From assembly GCA_030430165.1 (NCBI GenBank), contig JAUIGL010000071.1, forward strand, positions 1-33,263: 33,263 nt of DNA. The letters are read 5' to 3'. The DNA comes from a bacterium. Lineage in GTDB: Bacteria > Desulfobacterota > Binatia > HRBIN30 > CADEER01. This document shows, in pieces, positions 15,757 to 23,333 of the stretch. Position 1 is the first letter of the stretch. Each line of letters begins with the position of its first letter. The position numbers were made by a program, and so were the translations under genes. Below the pieces are notes generated by a model, which saw nothing but the letters and a program-made list of their open reading frames with translations, was not told where the DNA came from and ran no database searches.

Positions 15757-16021
15757 GACACCAAAATTGGGCCCATGATTATGAGCCCGATTTCCGTGGC
15801 AAAATCGCTGCCCTACGCCCCCCTTGCTACGGTCGTGAGCGGCGAGGGCACTATGAACCCCGATTTTGGCCCGAAATGGGCCTTTTAATTTTTAAGACCG
15901 ATAATACCGCCCTATCCCGTGCGTTATGCACGTAGTTTCAGTGTCTTAGAGTGGTCCGACCCCGCTGGGTTACCCTGCTGGGTTGATTGGTTCCCGCGAG
16001 GTTGTGCTTGTCGGACCAACC
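15757..16021. repeat. Gene-less inverted pair of RAYT-flank sequences with REP
   Basis: The reverse complement of 15757-15808 (GATTTTGCCACGGAAATCGG and onward) resembles the decayed RAYT end at about 13494-13540 (AATTTCGCCTCCGAAATCGG). A plus-strand copy follows at 15853-15906 (CCGAAATGGGCC, TTAAGACCGATA). The right end 16002-16021 is a variant REP (TTGTGCTTGTCGGACCAACC), and TGGTCCGAC at 15953-15961 is inverted to GTCGGACCA at 16010-16018, a REPIN-like pair. No transposase frame remains. Confidence 0.6.
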
Positions 16022-16157
16022 GCTCGCAACCGCTCGATCGAGTCGAAATCGACCCGTTGTCCAACTTTTGTCCAGTCAAAACCTTGCACGACCTTCGTCT
16101 GCCTGTAGCGTCGAGGCATCGAACACTCCCCCTCACCGCAGAAAGAAGGAGAAAGTC

Positions 16158-16658
16158 ATGCAAAAGAAGTCGAAGACGCTAGCCGCCGCCCTGGTCCTAG
16201 CCGCCGCGCTGGTCGCCGCACCGAGCTGGTCGGCCTCGGAGTCGAAGATGAATATCGTCGAGACGGCGACCGCGGCCGGCTCGTTCAAGACGCTGGTTGC
16301 CGCGCTACAGGCCGCGGATCTCGTCGAGACGCTGTCGGACGGCGGGCCGTTTACGGTGTTCGCTCCTACCGATGAAGCCTTCGCCAAGCTCCCTGACGGA
16401 ACGTTGGAAGAGCTGCTGAAGCCGGAGAACAAAGAGAAACTGGTCGCAATCCTGACCTATCACGTCGTGCCCGGAGAGGTGACGGCGGCGCAGGTCGTCA
16501 AGGTCGACTCGGCGCCGACGGTCAATGGCCAGGAGCTCGACGTCACGGTCGCGGACGGCAAGGTCACGGTCGACGAGGCCAACGTAGTCAAGACGGACAT
16601 TCACGCCTCCAACGGCGTCATCCACGTCATCGACGCGGTCGTACTCCCGAACGCTTGA
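16158..16658 (+). CDS. Secreted fasciclin (FAS1) domain protein
   Basis: A 166-residue protein with a signal peptide (about 1-26, ending SWSA) and a single FAS1 domain. The H1 motif is [14 protein letters not shown] and the H2 motif is [10 protein letters not shown] at the C-terminus, with the YHVVPG segment between. Bacterial FAS1 proteins are secreted or periplasmic and linked to adhesion or matrix binding. ATG at 16158 is preceded by AAGGAG at good spacing. It stands alone, with a repeat-filled leader upstream and two strong hairpins downstream. Confidence 0.94.
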   Translation: MQKKSKTLAAALVLAAALVAAPSWSASESKMNIVETATAAGSFKTLVAALQAADLVETLSDGGPFTVFAPTDEAFAKLPDGTLEELLKPENKEKLVAILTYHVVPGEVTAAQVVKVDSAPTVNGQELDVTVADGKVTVDEANVVKTDIHASNGVIHVIDAVVLPNA

Positions 16659-16674
16659 CCCTTTCGTCAGGCAA

Positions 16675-16706
16675 GCCGGGGGCGCGCGCCTGCGCGAGCC
16701 CCCGGC
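16675..16706 (+). terminator. Stem-loop after the fasciclin gene
   Basis: GCCGGGGGC pairs with GCCCCCGGC across a 14-base loop that can itself pair in part (GCGCGC/GCGCG). It begins 17 bp after the stop codon. No T-run follows. Confidence 0.55.
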
Positions 16707-16736
16707 GCTAGTCTGGCAGGCTGACGACCGTCTCTA

Positions 16737-16764
16737 TCGGGCCCGCGGGAATCCGCGGGCCCGA
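16737..16764. terminator. Perfect 12-bp hairpin between convergent genes
   Basis: TCGGGCCCGCGG and CCGCGGGCCCGA pair exactly around GAAT. It lies between the fasciclin gene (plus) and the glutathione S-transferase gene (minus), so it could end transcripts from both sides. Confidence 0.6.
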
Positions 16765-16807
16765 CGCGTTTGGAGAGCGGCTCAGCGGTCAGATTCGTTG
16801 CGGGCGC

Positions 16808-17731
16808 TCACCCCTCGACGAGTGAGAATCCCCGGCGCGGGAAATGTACGTGCACTGTGCCGAAGTCGTCCGTCTCTCGTGCCACGATGTAGCGCGAGGG
16901 CGTGGCTGCGACGAGTGTGCCGGTGACTGGCACGGTTCCGTAGTCGGTGGGCGCCACCGAAACGCTGCGGCCGATCGGTTGTTCGTTGTCGCCTGCTGCG
17001 GGGAGGGCACGGGGAGCGGCTGATGAGGCGATCTCGAACGCCCGCTCGCGGGCGATCTCCTGGCGTTGGCCGTGGCCGAGGGCTTCCATTCTTTGGTACC
17101 AGCGCACGAGGTTTTCGTAGCGCGCGTCGATTGGCGCACGCCGACTCGCGACGTGGAGCCAGAGTGGGTGAAAGGCGGAAAAGTCGGCGATCGAAGGTTC
17201 GCTGCCGACCAGAAACTCGCGCCCGGCGAGCCGCTGTTCCAGGTCCTCGAGGTAGTTCTGCATGATCGATCGCGCCGCCTCACCCTGCGGTGGCTTCGCC
17301 GTCCCGTCGCGCATCATCCCGACGCGGTCCCGGGCGAACCTGAGCATGCCGAGCGGGCCGACGGTTCGCAGAAGGGTTCCAAGAAGGATGAGTGGCGAAA
17401 CGCTAGCGATTGCGGAGAAGAAGACGTCGCCCTCGGCACGCGCGATGATCTCGGCGCCGTCGCCGCCGACCTGCTCGGGATCCAATGCCGGATCGTCGGT
17501 CATGCGCGCGACCTCCTGCGCGATCACGAAAGTATCGCAGAAGATGTCGGCGCCGATCTGAGCGATCGGGATACGCCGGTAGCCGCCCGATAACGGATCG
17601 ACCTTCGGCCGAGGCGGTTGCGGCGGAGACACAAGCGACTGCCAGTGCAGTCCCTTCCAGCCGAGCATCAAGCGAATCTTCTCGGCGTACGGGGAAGCGT
17701 CGTAATGATGGAGGACGAGAGTCTCGCTCAT
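16808..17731 (-). CDS. Glutathione S-transferase family protein with C-terminal extension
   Basis: A 307-residue protein. The thioredoxin-like N-terminal domain begins LVLHHYDASPYAEKIRLMLGWKGL, with Ser/Tyr near the position of the GST active site, and RIPIAQIGADIFCDTFVIAQEV supplies the glutathione-binding turn and cap. The helical domain follows to about residue 230 (YLEDLEQRLAGREFLVGSEPSIADFSAFHPLW). Standard GSTs end near 220 residues; here about 70 more include a beta-rich tail (SVSVAPTDYGTVPVTGTLVA, TVHVHFPRRGF) of unknown use. Catalysis on a specific substrate cannot be inferred. ATG at 17731 gives the canonical start. Confidence 0.88.
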   Translation of the reverse strand: MSETLVLHHYDASPYAEKIRLMLGWKGLHWQSLVSPPQPPRPKVDPLSGGYRRIPIAQIGADIFCDTFVIAQEVARMTDDPALDPEQVGGDGAEIIARAEGDVFFSAIASVSPLILLGTLLRTVGPLGMLRFARDRVGMMRDGTAKPPQGEAARSIMQNYLEDLEQRLAGREFLVGSEPSIADFSAFHPLWLHVASRRAPIDARYENLVRWYQRMEALGHGQRQEIARERAFEIASSAAPRALPAAGDNEQPIGRSVSVAPTDYGTVPVTGTLVAATPSRYIVARETDDFGTVHVHFPRRGFSLVEG

Positions 17732-17805
17732 GTCTCGCTTTAGGCCCGATCCTCACCAGGGCCGTCCTCGACCCCCTCGGGTTCGGGAATGTTTGGGTTG
17801 GGTTT

Positions 17806-17833
17806 CCGGTGGGTGCCCAAGGGCACCCACCGG
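17806..17833. terminator. Perfect 13-bp stem-loop 3' of tRNA-Arg
   Basis: CCGGTGGGTGCCC and GGGCACCCACCGG pair exactly with only AA between. It starts 4 bp past the 3' end of the minus-strand tRNA, so it is well placed for tRNA termination or 3' processing. The usual T-run is missing. Confidence 0.6.
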
Positions 17834-17837
17834 AGGA

Positions 17838-17911
17838 CGCGCCCTGCGTGATTCGAACACACGACCTTCTGATTCGTAGTCAGATGCTCTATCCAGCTGA
17901 GCTAAGGGCGC
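17838..17911 (-). tRNA. tRNA-Arg(ACG)
   Basis: A 74-base cloverleaf on the minus strand. Acceptor GCGCCCT pairs with AGGGCGC, the D arm has GCTC/GAGC, the anticodon stem TCTGA/TCAGA holds loop CTACGAA with anticodon ACG, and the T arm GTGTG/CACGC holds TTCGAAT. The discriminator base is G and CCA is not encoded. A34 is probably changed to inosine, as is usual for this tRNA. It reads CGN arginine codons, which are frequent in this high-GC segment. Confidence 0.97.
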
Positions 17912-17992
17912 AGAACTTTGGGAAGTTCTGTGGGTAGCATGGCGTCCGGGGAGCGGCAAGGACGGGGCGGCGGTGGCGCCGCCCCGCTGCCG

Positions 17993-18232
17993 TCACGGCC
18001 GGCTCGGGATCGGGTGGTGGTTGTGAATCAATGGAGCGCCCGAGGCTCCGATACCGCCGCCGCGGTGAGCTCGCTGCAGAGACCACAGCGCATTCGCGAC
18101 CAAGACGGCCGTGCTGATCAGCATGGCTACACCGAGCAGCAAGCCGAAGCTCATCTCGGGCGCGATCGCCATCGCTGGAAGCGGATCGATCGGGACCTGG
18201 GTGATCGTTGGGGCAACCGGGAAATGGAACAT
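17993..18232 (-). CDS. Small single-span membrane protein, unknown
   Basis: A 79-residue protein without a recognised family. Residues 1-27 are Pro-rich, 28-51 form one hydrophobic helix (SFGLLLGVAMLISTAVLVANALW), then a basic QRAHR and a Gly/His/Pro tail with HNHH. The start ATG at 18232 has an excellent GGAGGT six bases upstream, which is the best reason to accept the gene. It reads away from the unknown gene at 18499; a TAACGC-N3-GCGTTA palindrome lies 35 bp upstream of the start. tRNA-Arg follows on the same strand. Confidence 0.65.
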   Translation of the reverse strand: MFHFPVAPTITQVPIDPLPAMAIAPEMSFGLLLGVAMLISTAVLVANALWSLQRAHRGGGIGASGAPLIHNHHPIPSRP

Positions 18233-18266
18233 TTCGGTACCTCCTTTCACCTTTCACCGATTATGT

Positions 18267-18281
18267 TAACGCACTGCGTTA
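18267..18281. promoter_or_regulatory. Operator-like palindrome 1 (TAACGC-N3-GCGTTA)
   Basis: TAACGCACTGCGTTA, a perfect 6-bp inverted repeat with a 3-base spacer. It lies upstream of the 79-residue membrane protein gene. The same two half-sites recur 137 bp away. The size and symmetry are those of a dimeric repressor site, such as for a TetR-type protein, but no regulator gene is beside it. Confidence 0.6.
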
Positions 18282-18403
18282 TGAGTGCAAGGGGGATCCG
18301 GCTATTGTCACGCAGAGTTCGCAAGGGGCTAAATTCATGAGGAAATCCAACGATTGTGGATCATCTCATCAGGAGTCGTGTTTGGGGTTTGACCGAATAA
18401 TGA

Positions 18404-18418
18404 TAACGCGTCGCGTTA
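18404..18418. promoter_or_regulatory. Operator-like palindrome 2 (TAACGC-N3-GCGTTA)
   Basis: TAACGCGTCGCGTTA, which extends to ATAACGCG-T-CGCGTTAT (18403-18419). Half-sites are identical to palindrome 1. It lies 80 bp upstream of the unknown gene at 18499. Centre spacing of 137 bp is close to thirteen helical turns. Confidence 0.65.
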
Positions 18419-18498
18419 TTCGTCGGGTCGGTGATGCTAAGGATTGGATCGAGCCGCGGCCGGCCGCTAAGCTTCCGGTCAGGGGGATGTGATCCGAG

Positions 18499-19065
18499 AT
18501 GAGCTCGATGACTCGAAAAGATGGCCCTCTCGGGCCGGAGCCGTCGCTTGGGCAGCTTGCGTCGGTCCGCGAGGTGGTTTCGGCGGCTGTCGAGGCGGGC
18601 CTCGATTTGATGCCCGGCGACCCCGGCTATGACGCGTTCGAGAAGCGCGTTCTTTCTGCCTGGAACAATCGCGCTGCCGGAGGCGCCGTTCTCGATCCGC
18701 CTCCGCGGCCTGCCGACTTCTATGTGTTCGAGGCGTTCGGGAGTGGGTTGTTCCGGATTGCTCGCGCCGCCGCCGACGTCCAATCCGCCGGTCGCGCCGG
18801 AGATGCTCTTCACCGCGCCGAAGAGGCGTGTGTGCGGTGCGGTGTTTCCGAAGATTACCGATGGCGGGTAGTCGCGAAGTTGGCGGAAAAGGGGCCCAGC
18901 TTGGGCGAGCAACAGGTACGCGGTGTGCCCGACGAAGCGCTGACCGTATGGATCATCGATATCGCACAGGCAGGGGTTGCCTTCTTGGAGCTGGGGATCT
19001 CCGTCGCGCGCCTCGAGAACGTCGTCGGACGGTTCTTAAGGGGCGAGCGCGAGGTAGCCCCCTGA
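18499..19065 (+). CDS. Unknown helical cytoplasmic protein
   Basis: A 188-residue protein with no recognised family, no signal peptide and no membrane helix. It looks mostly helical: VREVVSAAVEAGLDLMPGDPGYDAFEKRVLSAW-like N-terminal region, an ADALHRAEEAC-like middle with two Cys four residues apart (about residues 112 and 115, CVRC), and an amphipathic C-terminal helix (FLELGISVARLENVVGRFL). ATG at 18499 follows AGGGGG 12 bases upstream. Codon use fits its neighbours. It is read from the spacer with the two palindromes and may share control with the 79-residue protein. Confidence 0.7.
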   Translation: MSSMTRKDGPLGPEPSLGQLASVREVVSAAVEAGLDLMPGDPGYDAFEKRVLSAWNNRAAGGAVLDPPPRPADFYVFEAFGSGLFRIARAAADVQSAGRAGDALHRAEEACVRCGVSEDYRWRVVAKLAEKGPSLGEQQVRGVPDEALTVWIIDIAQAGVAFLELGISVARLENVVGRFLRGEREVAP

Positions 19066-19146
19066 TGACCGATGCCACGGTCTTCTCCGTCGTTCGGCGA
19101 GTGCCGTACCGCTGAGTGCGACGAGCTTTCGGTCCTGACGGCGGGG

Positions 19147-19560
19147 TCAGTCTGGGAAGATTCGAAATCGCCGGCGGGGAGCTGGGCGGTAGGTGGCGAA
19201 GCCGCGGCGGTCGAGGGTGCATACGCTGTCGAGACCGGCTTCTTCGGCGATCGACACCAGGGTGGCGTCGGCGAAGTCCATCGGAACGTCGGCGTAGCGG
19301 TGCATCAGTTGCTTGGCGCGGATCAGGCTTTCGTGGCTCTGCGGGACGAGTTCGGTGGCGCCGCGGATGAAGAACTCGAGACATGCTTCCGATCCGCCAT
19401 GGATGCGCCCGAGTAGGTAGACCGCTTCGGTGAGCACGGCTTCGCTGGTGAGGAAGCGTCCGCGGAAGCTCTCGACGAAGTCGCGGCAGCGCCGGTGATC
19501 GCGGTCGCTTGCGTTCAGCAGCGCGACGATCGGTCCGGCATCGAGCAGGAGGTCATCCAC
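19147..19560 (-). CDS. vapC: PIN-domain toxin, VapC type
   Basis: A 137-residue PIN ribonuclease. Acidic positions expected for Mg2+ binding are Asp7 (LLLDAGPIVALL), Glu45 (LTEAVYLL), Asp95 and Asp98 (MDFADATLV), and Asp117 (TLDRRGF). VapC toxins cut tRNA or rRNA and are held silent by the partner antitoxin. The start is GTG at 19560; GTGGATGA spans the start and the antitoxin stop, an 8-bp overlap typical of coupled pairs. Longer in-frame readings lie within the antitoxin gene. Confidence 0.9.
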   Translation of the reverse strand: MDDLLLDAGPIVALLNASDRDHRRCRDFVESFRGRFLTSEAVLTEAVYLLGRIHGGSEACLEFFIRGATELVPQSHESLIRAKQLMHRYADVPMDFADATLVSIAEEAGLDSVCTLDRRGFATYRPAPRRRFRIFPD

Positions 19561-19804
19561 GCCGGTCGCGGATGGTCTGCAGCATTGCGTCGCGTCGACT
19601 AGCGCCGGTCGCGGCGCCGCTGACGCTACCCACGAGGTCGCGCACTTTGTCGTAGGGGGCAGCCGAGTCGGCGACACGCCCCTGCAGCGCCGATTCGATC
19701 AGCTCGCGAATCACCCGCGATCGGTTGATGCCGCGCGAATCGGCCCGCCGGTCGATGTCGGCGAGCAGCGACTGGGGCAGGCGGAGGCTGATTTGAGTTT
19801 CCAT
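19553..19804 (-). CDS. vapB: Ribbon-helix-helix antitoxin, VapB type
   Basis: An 83-residue protein. Residues 1-45 are a ribbon-helix-helix DNA-binding domain (METQISLRLPQSLLADIDRRADSRG then NRSRVIRELIESAL). The C-terminal half (ADSAAPYDKVRDLVGSVSG) would wrap the PIN toxin. Such antitoxins repress their own operon as a complex with toxin. A perfect inverted repeat, TGGGATAC-TGAT-GTATCCCA, lies 3 bp before the start codon, and no Shine-Dalgarno sequence is visible there. Confidence 0.88.
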   Translation of the reverse strand: METQISLRLPQSLLADIDRRADSRGINRSRVIRELIESALQGRVADSAAPYDKVRDLVGSVSGAATGASRRDAMLQTIRDRRG

Positions 19805-19806
19805 GC

Positions 19807-19826
19807 TGGGATACTGATGTATCCCA
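19807..19826. promoter_or_regulatory. Palindrome at the antitoxin start, likely autoregulatory operator
   Basis: TGGGATAC (19807-19814) and GTATCCCA (19819-19826) are exact inverted copies around TGAT. A second overlapping symmetry, ATCCC-ATTGC-GGGAT, extends to about 19835. Placement next to the first antitoxin codon fits operators of RHH-type toxin-antitoxin pairs. Confidence 0.6.
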
Positions 19827-19840
19827 TTGCGGGATGCAAA

Positions 19841-19876
19841 TCTGGGATCTGGGATCTGGGAGTTGGGATCTTGGGG
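19841..19876. repeat. TGGGATC short-period repeat
   Basis: TCTGGGATCTGGGATCTGGG and a variant GTTGGGATCTT give about five units of 7-8 bp. A similar run lies at 23064-23100. The rest of the 184-bp spacer before the hydrolase gene holds three copies of GCTTGGGAC. Confidence 0.7.
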
Positions 19877-19988
19877 AGGTTGCCGGCTTTGCCGGCGGTG
19901 TTGATTCCTTGCCCCGGGCCACGCTTGGGACGGGAGACGCGGGGCGTCGAGCTTGGGACGCGCGGCTGACCGCGCTTGGGACTATTGA

Positions 19989-20723
19989 TTAGGCCAGCTG
20001 GTTGCGGAGGAAGGTCATTGCTCTTTCGAAGGCGCGCTCGGCTACCTGGGGGCGGTACATTTCGGGGCGGGTGTCGTTGAAGAAGGCGTGGCCGGCGCTC
20101 TCGTAGACTTCGATTTCGAAGGTTTTCTGTTCGCGCTCGAGGATCGCGCGTAGCTCTTCGACGTCGGCGGTCGGGATGATGGGGTCTTCGGCGCCGAACA
20201 TTCCCAGGTAGGGGCACTTCAGGTTGGCGGCGAGGTCGAGGGGGCTGGCGGGTTTGATGTCGCTGGTCTCGGCGTAGCGCAGCATTCCGTACCAGCTCAC
20301 CGCGGCGGCGATCCCGTCGAGCTGGCAGGCGGCCATCAGCGTGTATTGGCCTCCCATGCAGAAGCCGGTGAGGGCGACCGCGCCCTCGCGGATTTCCTGG
20401 CGCGCCGCCATGTACTCGATGGCGCCGCGGATGTCGCCGAGGATGCGCTCGTCGGGGAGCTGCTTCATCCAAGCGAACACCTGGTCGAGGTCGCCGAGCG
20501 TAGGCGTGCCTTCGCGGCTGTACGGGTCGAGCGCCAGGGCGACGCAGCCCTCGGCGGCGAAGCGGCGCGCGACCGCGCGGTAGTGGTCGGATAGGCCGTG
20601 CACGTCGGGAACGATCACCAGGCCGGGCATGCTGCCGCTGCCTCCCGGGTCTGCGAGGTAGGCCTTGATGTCGTCGCCGTCGCGTTTGAACGAAATGTCC
20701 TGCCCGTCTACGTTCTCCGTCAT
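19989..20723 (-). CDS. Dienelactone hydrolase family protein
   Basis: A 244-residue alpha/beta hydrolase. The catalytic triad is Cys122 in GFCMGGQ, Asp180 in GAEDPIIP and His212 in SAGHAFF, the same order and spacing as in dienelactone hydrolase (carboxymethylenebutenolidase). VIVPDVHGLSDHYR near residues 37-49 forms the oxyanion strand. The known enzyme opens dienelactones in chlorocatechol breakdown, but many family members act on other esters and no catechol genes are present here. ATG at 20723 gives MTENVDGQ; a longer in-frame reading crosses the start of the divergent receptor gene. Confidence 0.9.
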   Translation of the reverse strand: MTENVDGQDISFKRDGDDIKAYLADPGGSGSMPGLVIVPDVHGLSDHYRAVARRFAAEGCVALALDPYSREGTPTLGDLDQVFAWMKQLPDERILGDIRGAIEYMAARQEIREGAVALTGFCMGGQYTLMAACQLDGIAAAVSWYGMLRYAETSDIKPASPLDLAANLKCPYLGMFGAEDPIIPTADVEELRAILEREQKTFEIEVYESAGHAFFNDTRPEMYRPQVAERAFERAMTFLRNQLA

Positions 20724-20758
20724 TGCTTCGCTGATAGCGAATGCGAGGGGGGAAGGGA

Positions 20759-23062
20759 ATGGCTCTGCACTGGGCTCGGCTCGCGGGTACGGCCGGCGCT
20801 TGCGCACTTCTGGCGAGCGCGGTGGCGTCGTCGGCCCCGGCGCAGGAGCCGGATGCGGTGGCGCCGAAGCGGGGGATCGAGGAGATCGTCGTCACCGCCG
20901 AAAAGCGGGAGACCTACCTGCAGGACACGCCGCTCGCGATCTCGGCCTTCTCCGGCGAGGAGCTCGACTCGGCCGGAGCGATCGAGATCGAAGACCTCAC
21001 GTTCTCGGTTCCCAACTTCCACTTCGGCCGCAACATCGGCGGTCCGACCGCTGCGGGTGGCATCACCATTCGCGGCGTGTCGTCGGCGGGCGGCGACCGG
21101 TCGACGGCTTTCCACGTCGACGGCGTCTACATCAACTCGGCCTCGGCGCCGGAGGTGCTGACCTTCTTCGACGTGCAGCGCGTCGAGGTGCTGCGCGGAC
21201 CGCAAGGGACGCTGTACGGCCGCAATGCCACCGGCGGCGCGATCAACGTGATCAGCAATCCGCCGACCGACGAATTCGAGGCGTCGGCCGACGTCCAGCT
21301 CGGCAACTACGACAAGATTCGCAGCCGCGCCGTGCTCAACGCTCCGTTCGTCGGCGACCGCCTGCTGGCGCGGCTGAGCCTGGTGCAGGAAGACCGCGAC
21401 GGCTTCCAGCGTAATCTCAATTCCGACCGCCGCGCGCACGACGCCGACGACGCGCGCGACTTCGGCGCGCGCCTGCAGGGCTTGCTGCGGGTCACCGACG
21501 ACATCGACCTGACGGTCCGCGGCACTTACGCGCACCGCGGCGGGGTCGGATTCGCCAACAAGATTCTCGGCGATTACCCGACCGAGATCTATCTCGATCC
21601 TGACGTCGAGGACCCGCTCGATCTCTACGCGGCGAACGGCGCCAGCCCCAACCCGGCGGACAAGCGCGAGGCGCGCCTCGATCACATCGGCAACCGCGAC
21701 GAGAATCAGTGGGGAGTGAACACGGAGCTCGATTGGGCACTGCCGGAGATCCCGTGGCTCGGTCCGGCCAATCTCACCGCCCTGTTTTCGTACTCCACGC
21801 GCAACGACATGCGCGACCTCGACTCGGATCTCTCCGACATCCCGTTGTTGGTCATCTCGTTCGACGACGAGGTTCGCGAGATCGTCTCGGAAGTGCGCAT
21901 CGCCTCGGCGGGCGATTCGAAGCTCGAGTGGCTCGCCGGCATTTTCTTCCTCGACTCGACCGAGGACCTGACGATCAGCGGTCGATCGCTGCCGTTCTCG
22001 GCGACCATCCCCGCGCTCGAGCTGACGACGACGCAGGTCACCGAACGCGACGACCAGAGCGTGGCGATATTCGGCCAGGCGACCTACTCGATTCTCGACT
22101 CGCTGCGGATCACCGGCGGGTTGCGCTACTCCTACGACCGGAAGAAGGCGAGCTTCGTGCAACCGCCGGTGTTCCTATTTCCCGGCGACGAGGACGCGTT
22201 CATCCCTGGATCGTCCGCCGCGGACAGCAAGAACTGGGACGCCGTCACCGGCAAGATCGCCCTCGATTGGGAGGTGCGCGACGAGAATCTCCTCTACGTC
22301 TCCGTCTCTCGCGGCTACAAGGCCGGCGTCATCAACACCGCGCCGGAGCTCGACGGCGACGGCGAGCCGATCGACGGCTCGGCGATACCGCCCGTCGATC
22401 CCGAGTTCATCTGGGCCTACGAAGCCGGCTCGAAGAACCGTTTCTTCGACGACCGACTGCAGCTCAACCTCACCGGCTTCTACTACGACTACGACGACCT
22501 GCAGGTGACCGTCGTCGTCGAGAACGCGTTCGTCACCCAGAGCGCGGCTGCGGCGACCATCTGGGGTTTCGAGGCGGAGCTGGTGTCGCGGCCGTGGCGC
22601 GAGCTGACCTTGATCGCCAACGGCGCCTATCTCAACGCCAAGTACGACGACTTCATCGGTTTCCGCGAAGAGGACCCCTCCCGCGAGCCGGTCGACTTCT
22701 CGGGCAACGACCTGACCCGGGCGCCGCGCTACACCTTCAACGTCGCAGCGCAGTACGATTTCGACATCGGTCGCTGGGGCGTGCTGTCGCCGCGGGCGCA
22801 GTTCTACGCGTCCGACGACGTCTACTTTCGCTCCGCCAACGACCCCTCCGACAAGCAGGACAACTACACCAAGACCGACCTCCGCCTGTCGTGGCGTAGC
22901 CAGGACGGCGACTTCTGGGTCGACGCCTTCGTCGACAACCTCGGCGACGTCGACGTGATCCAGAGCCAGATCGTCGGCTCTTCGCTGATCGGGTGGCCGC
23001 TGACGACGGCGCTGGACGAGCCGCGGACGTATGGGGTTCGGTTGGGGTGTCGGTTTGACTGA
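20759..23062 (+). CDS. TonB-dependent outer-membrane receptor
   Basis: A 767-residue receptor. A signal peptide (1-29, ending SSAPAQ) is followed by a TonB box-like EEIVVTAEKR (41-50), a plug domain with ITIRGVSS, AFHVDGVYI, VQRVEVLRGPQGTLYGRNATGGAINVI-type motifs (to about 165), and a beta barrel ending YGVRLGCRFD. The plug is of the iron-siderophore/vitamin-type class that also includes receptors for diverse organic substrates. The last residue is Asp, not the usual Phe, which is the penultimate one. ATG at 20759 has GGGGGGAAGG before it; an ATG at 20741 is a poorer choice. It diverges from the hydrolase gene with 35 bp between. Confidence 0.94.
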   Translation: MALHWARLAGTAGACALLASAVASSAPAQEPDAVAPKRGIEEIVVTAEKRETYLQDTPLAISAFSGEELDSAGAIEIEDLTFSVPNFHFGRNIGGPTAAGGITIRGVSSAGGDRSTAFHVDGVYINSASAPEVLTFFDVQRVEVLRGPQGTLYGRNATGGAINVISNPPTDEFEASADVQLGNYDKIRSRAVLNAPFVGDRLLARLSLVQEDRDGFQRNLNSDRRAHDADDARDFGARLQGLLRVTDDIDLTVRGTYAHRGGVGFANKILGDYPTEIYLDPDVEDPLDLYAANGASPNPADKREARLDHIGNRDENQWGVNTELDWALPEIPWLGPANLTALFSYSTRNDMRDLDSDLSDIPLLVISFDDEVREIVSEVRIASAGDSKLEWLAGIFFLDSTEDLTISGRSLPFSATIPALELTTTQVTERDDQSVAIFGQATYSILDSLRITGGLRYSYDRKKASFVQPPVFLFPGDEDAFIPGSSAADSKNWDAVTGKIALDWEVRDENLLYVSVSRGYKAGVINTAPELDGDGEPIDGSAIPPVDPEFIWAYEAGSKNRFFDDRLQLNLTGFYYDYDDLQVTVVVENAFVTQSAAAATIWGFEAELVSRPWRELTLIANGAYLNAKYDDFIGFREEDPSREPVDFSGNDLTRAPRYTFNVAAQYDFDIGRWGVLSPRAQFYASDDVYFRSANDPSDKQDNYTKTDLRLSWRSQDGDFWVDAFVDNLGDVDVIQSQIVGSSLIGWPLTTALDEPRTYGVRLGCRFD

Positions 23063-23063
23063 T

Positions 23064-23100
23064 TGGGATCTGGGAGCTGGGCGCTGGGATCTGGGGGTGG
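23064..23100. repeat. TGGGATC/GCTGGG short-period repeat
   Basis: TGGGATCTGGGAGCTGGGCGCTGGGATCTGGGG-like run right after the receptor stop, of the same family as 19841-19876. The remaining 230 bp to the glycosyltransferase gene show no hairpin or gene. Confidence 0.65.
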
Positions 23101-23333
23101 TTGGATGCATTTGGCTCCGGGCGGCCCGTGCCTGGCGGTAGTCGTAACGGTGTCTAAGTACCTAACGGAAAAGAAGAATAGATCGCTGCGGAAACCTCGT
23201 TTGATCGTTGTCTTTGGAGTTTAACGCAAGCAGCACGCGCTGTTCACCGGCGCACACAACGGGCGCAACTTGTCGTGGCTACCCTTCGGGCCATGAGAAG
23301 AGAAAAAGAGAATGAAAACGAAGGGGTGTCGCC

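Larger units (their letters stand above)
15291..16157. other. 867-bp non-coding spacer with repeats
   Basis: No convincing gene is present. From left to right the spacer holds featureless sequence to about 15510, a long stem-loop (15521-15578), a 16-bp tandem repeat (15679-15717), a minus-oriented copy of the RAYT-flank sequence (15757-15808), a plus-oriented copy (about 15850-16021) with a divergent REP at its end, and the fasciclin leader. The AT content rises at about 15870-15920. Confidence 0.6.

Noticed and set aside
16055..16085. TTGTCCA direct repeat upstream of the fasciclin gene as a promoter or activator site
   Set aside because: Two short copies 12 bp apart without a clear -10 element are not enough to call a site.
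17885..17911. A tRNA-located integration site (att) for a genomic island
   Set aside because: No integrase gene and no second copy of the tRNA 3' end were seen in the window.
20720..22162. A 480-residue open frame opposite the TonB-dependent receptor
   Set aside because: The receptor has a full set of family motifs; the antisense frame is Arg/Val/Asp-rich without motifs.
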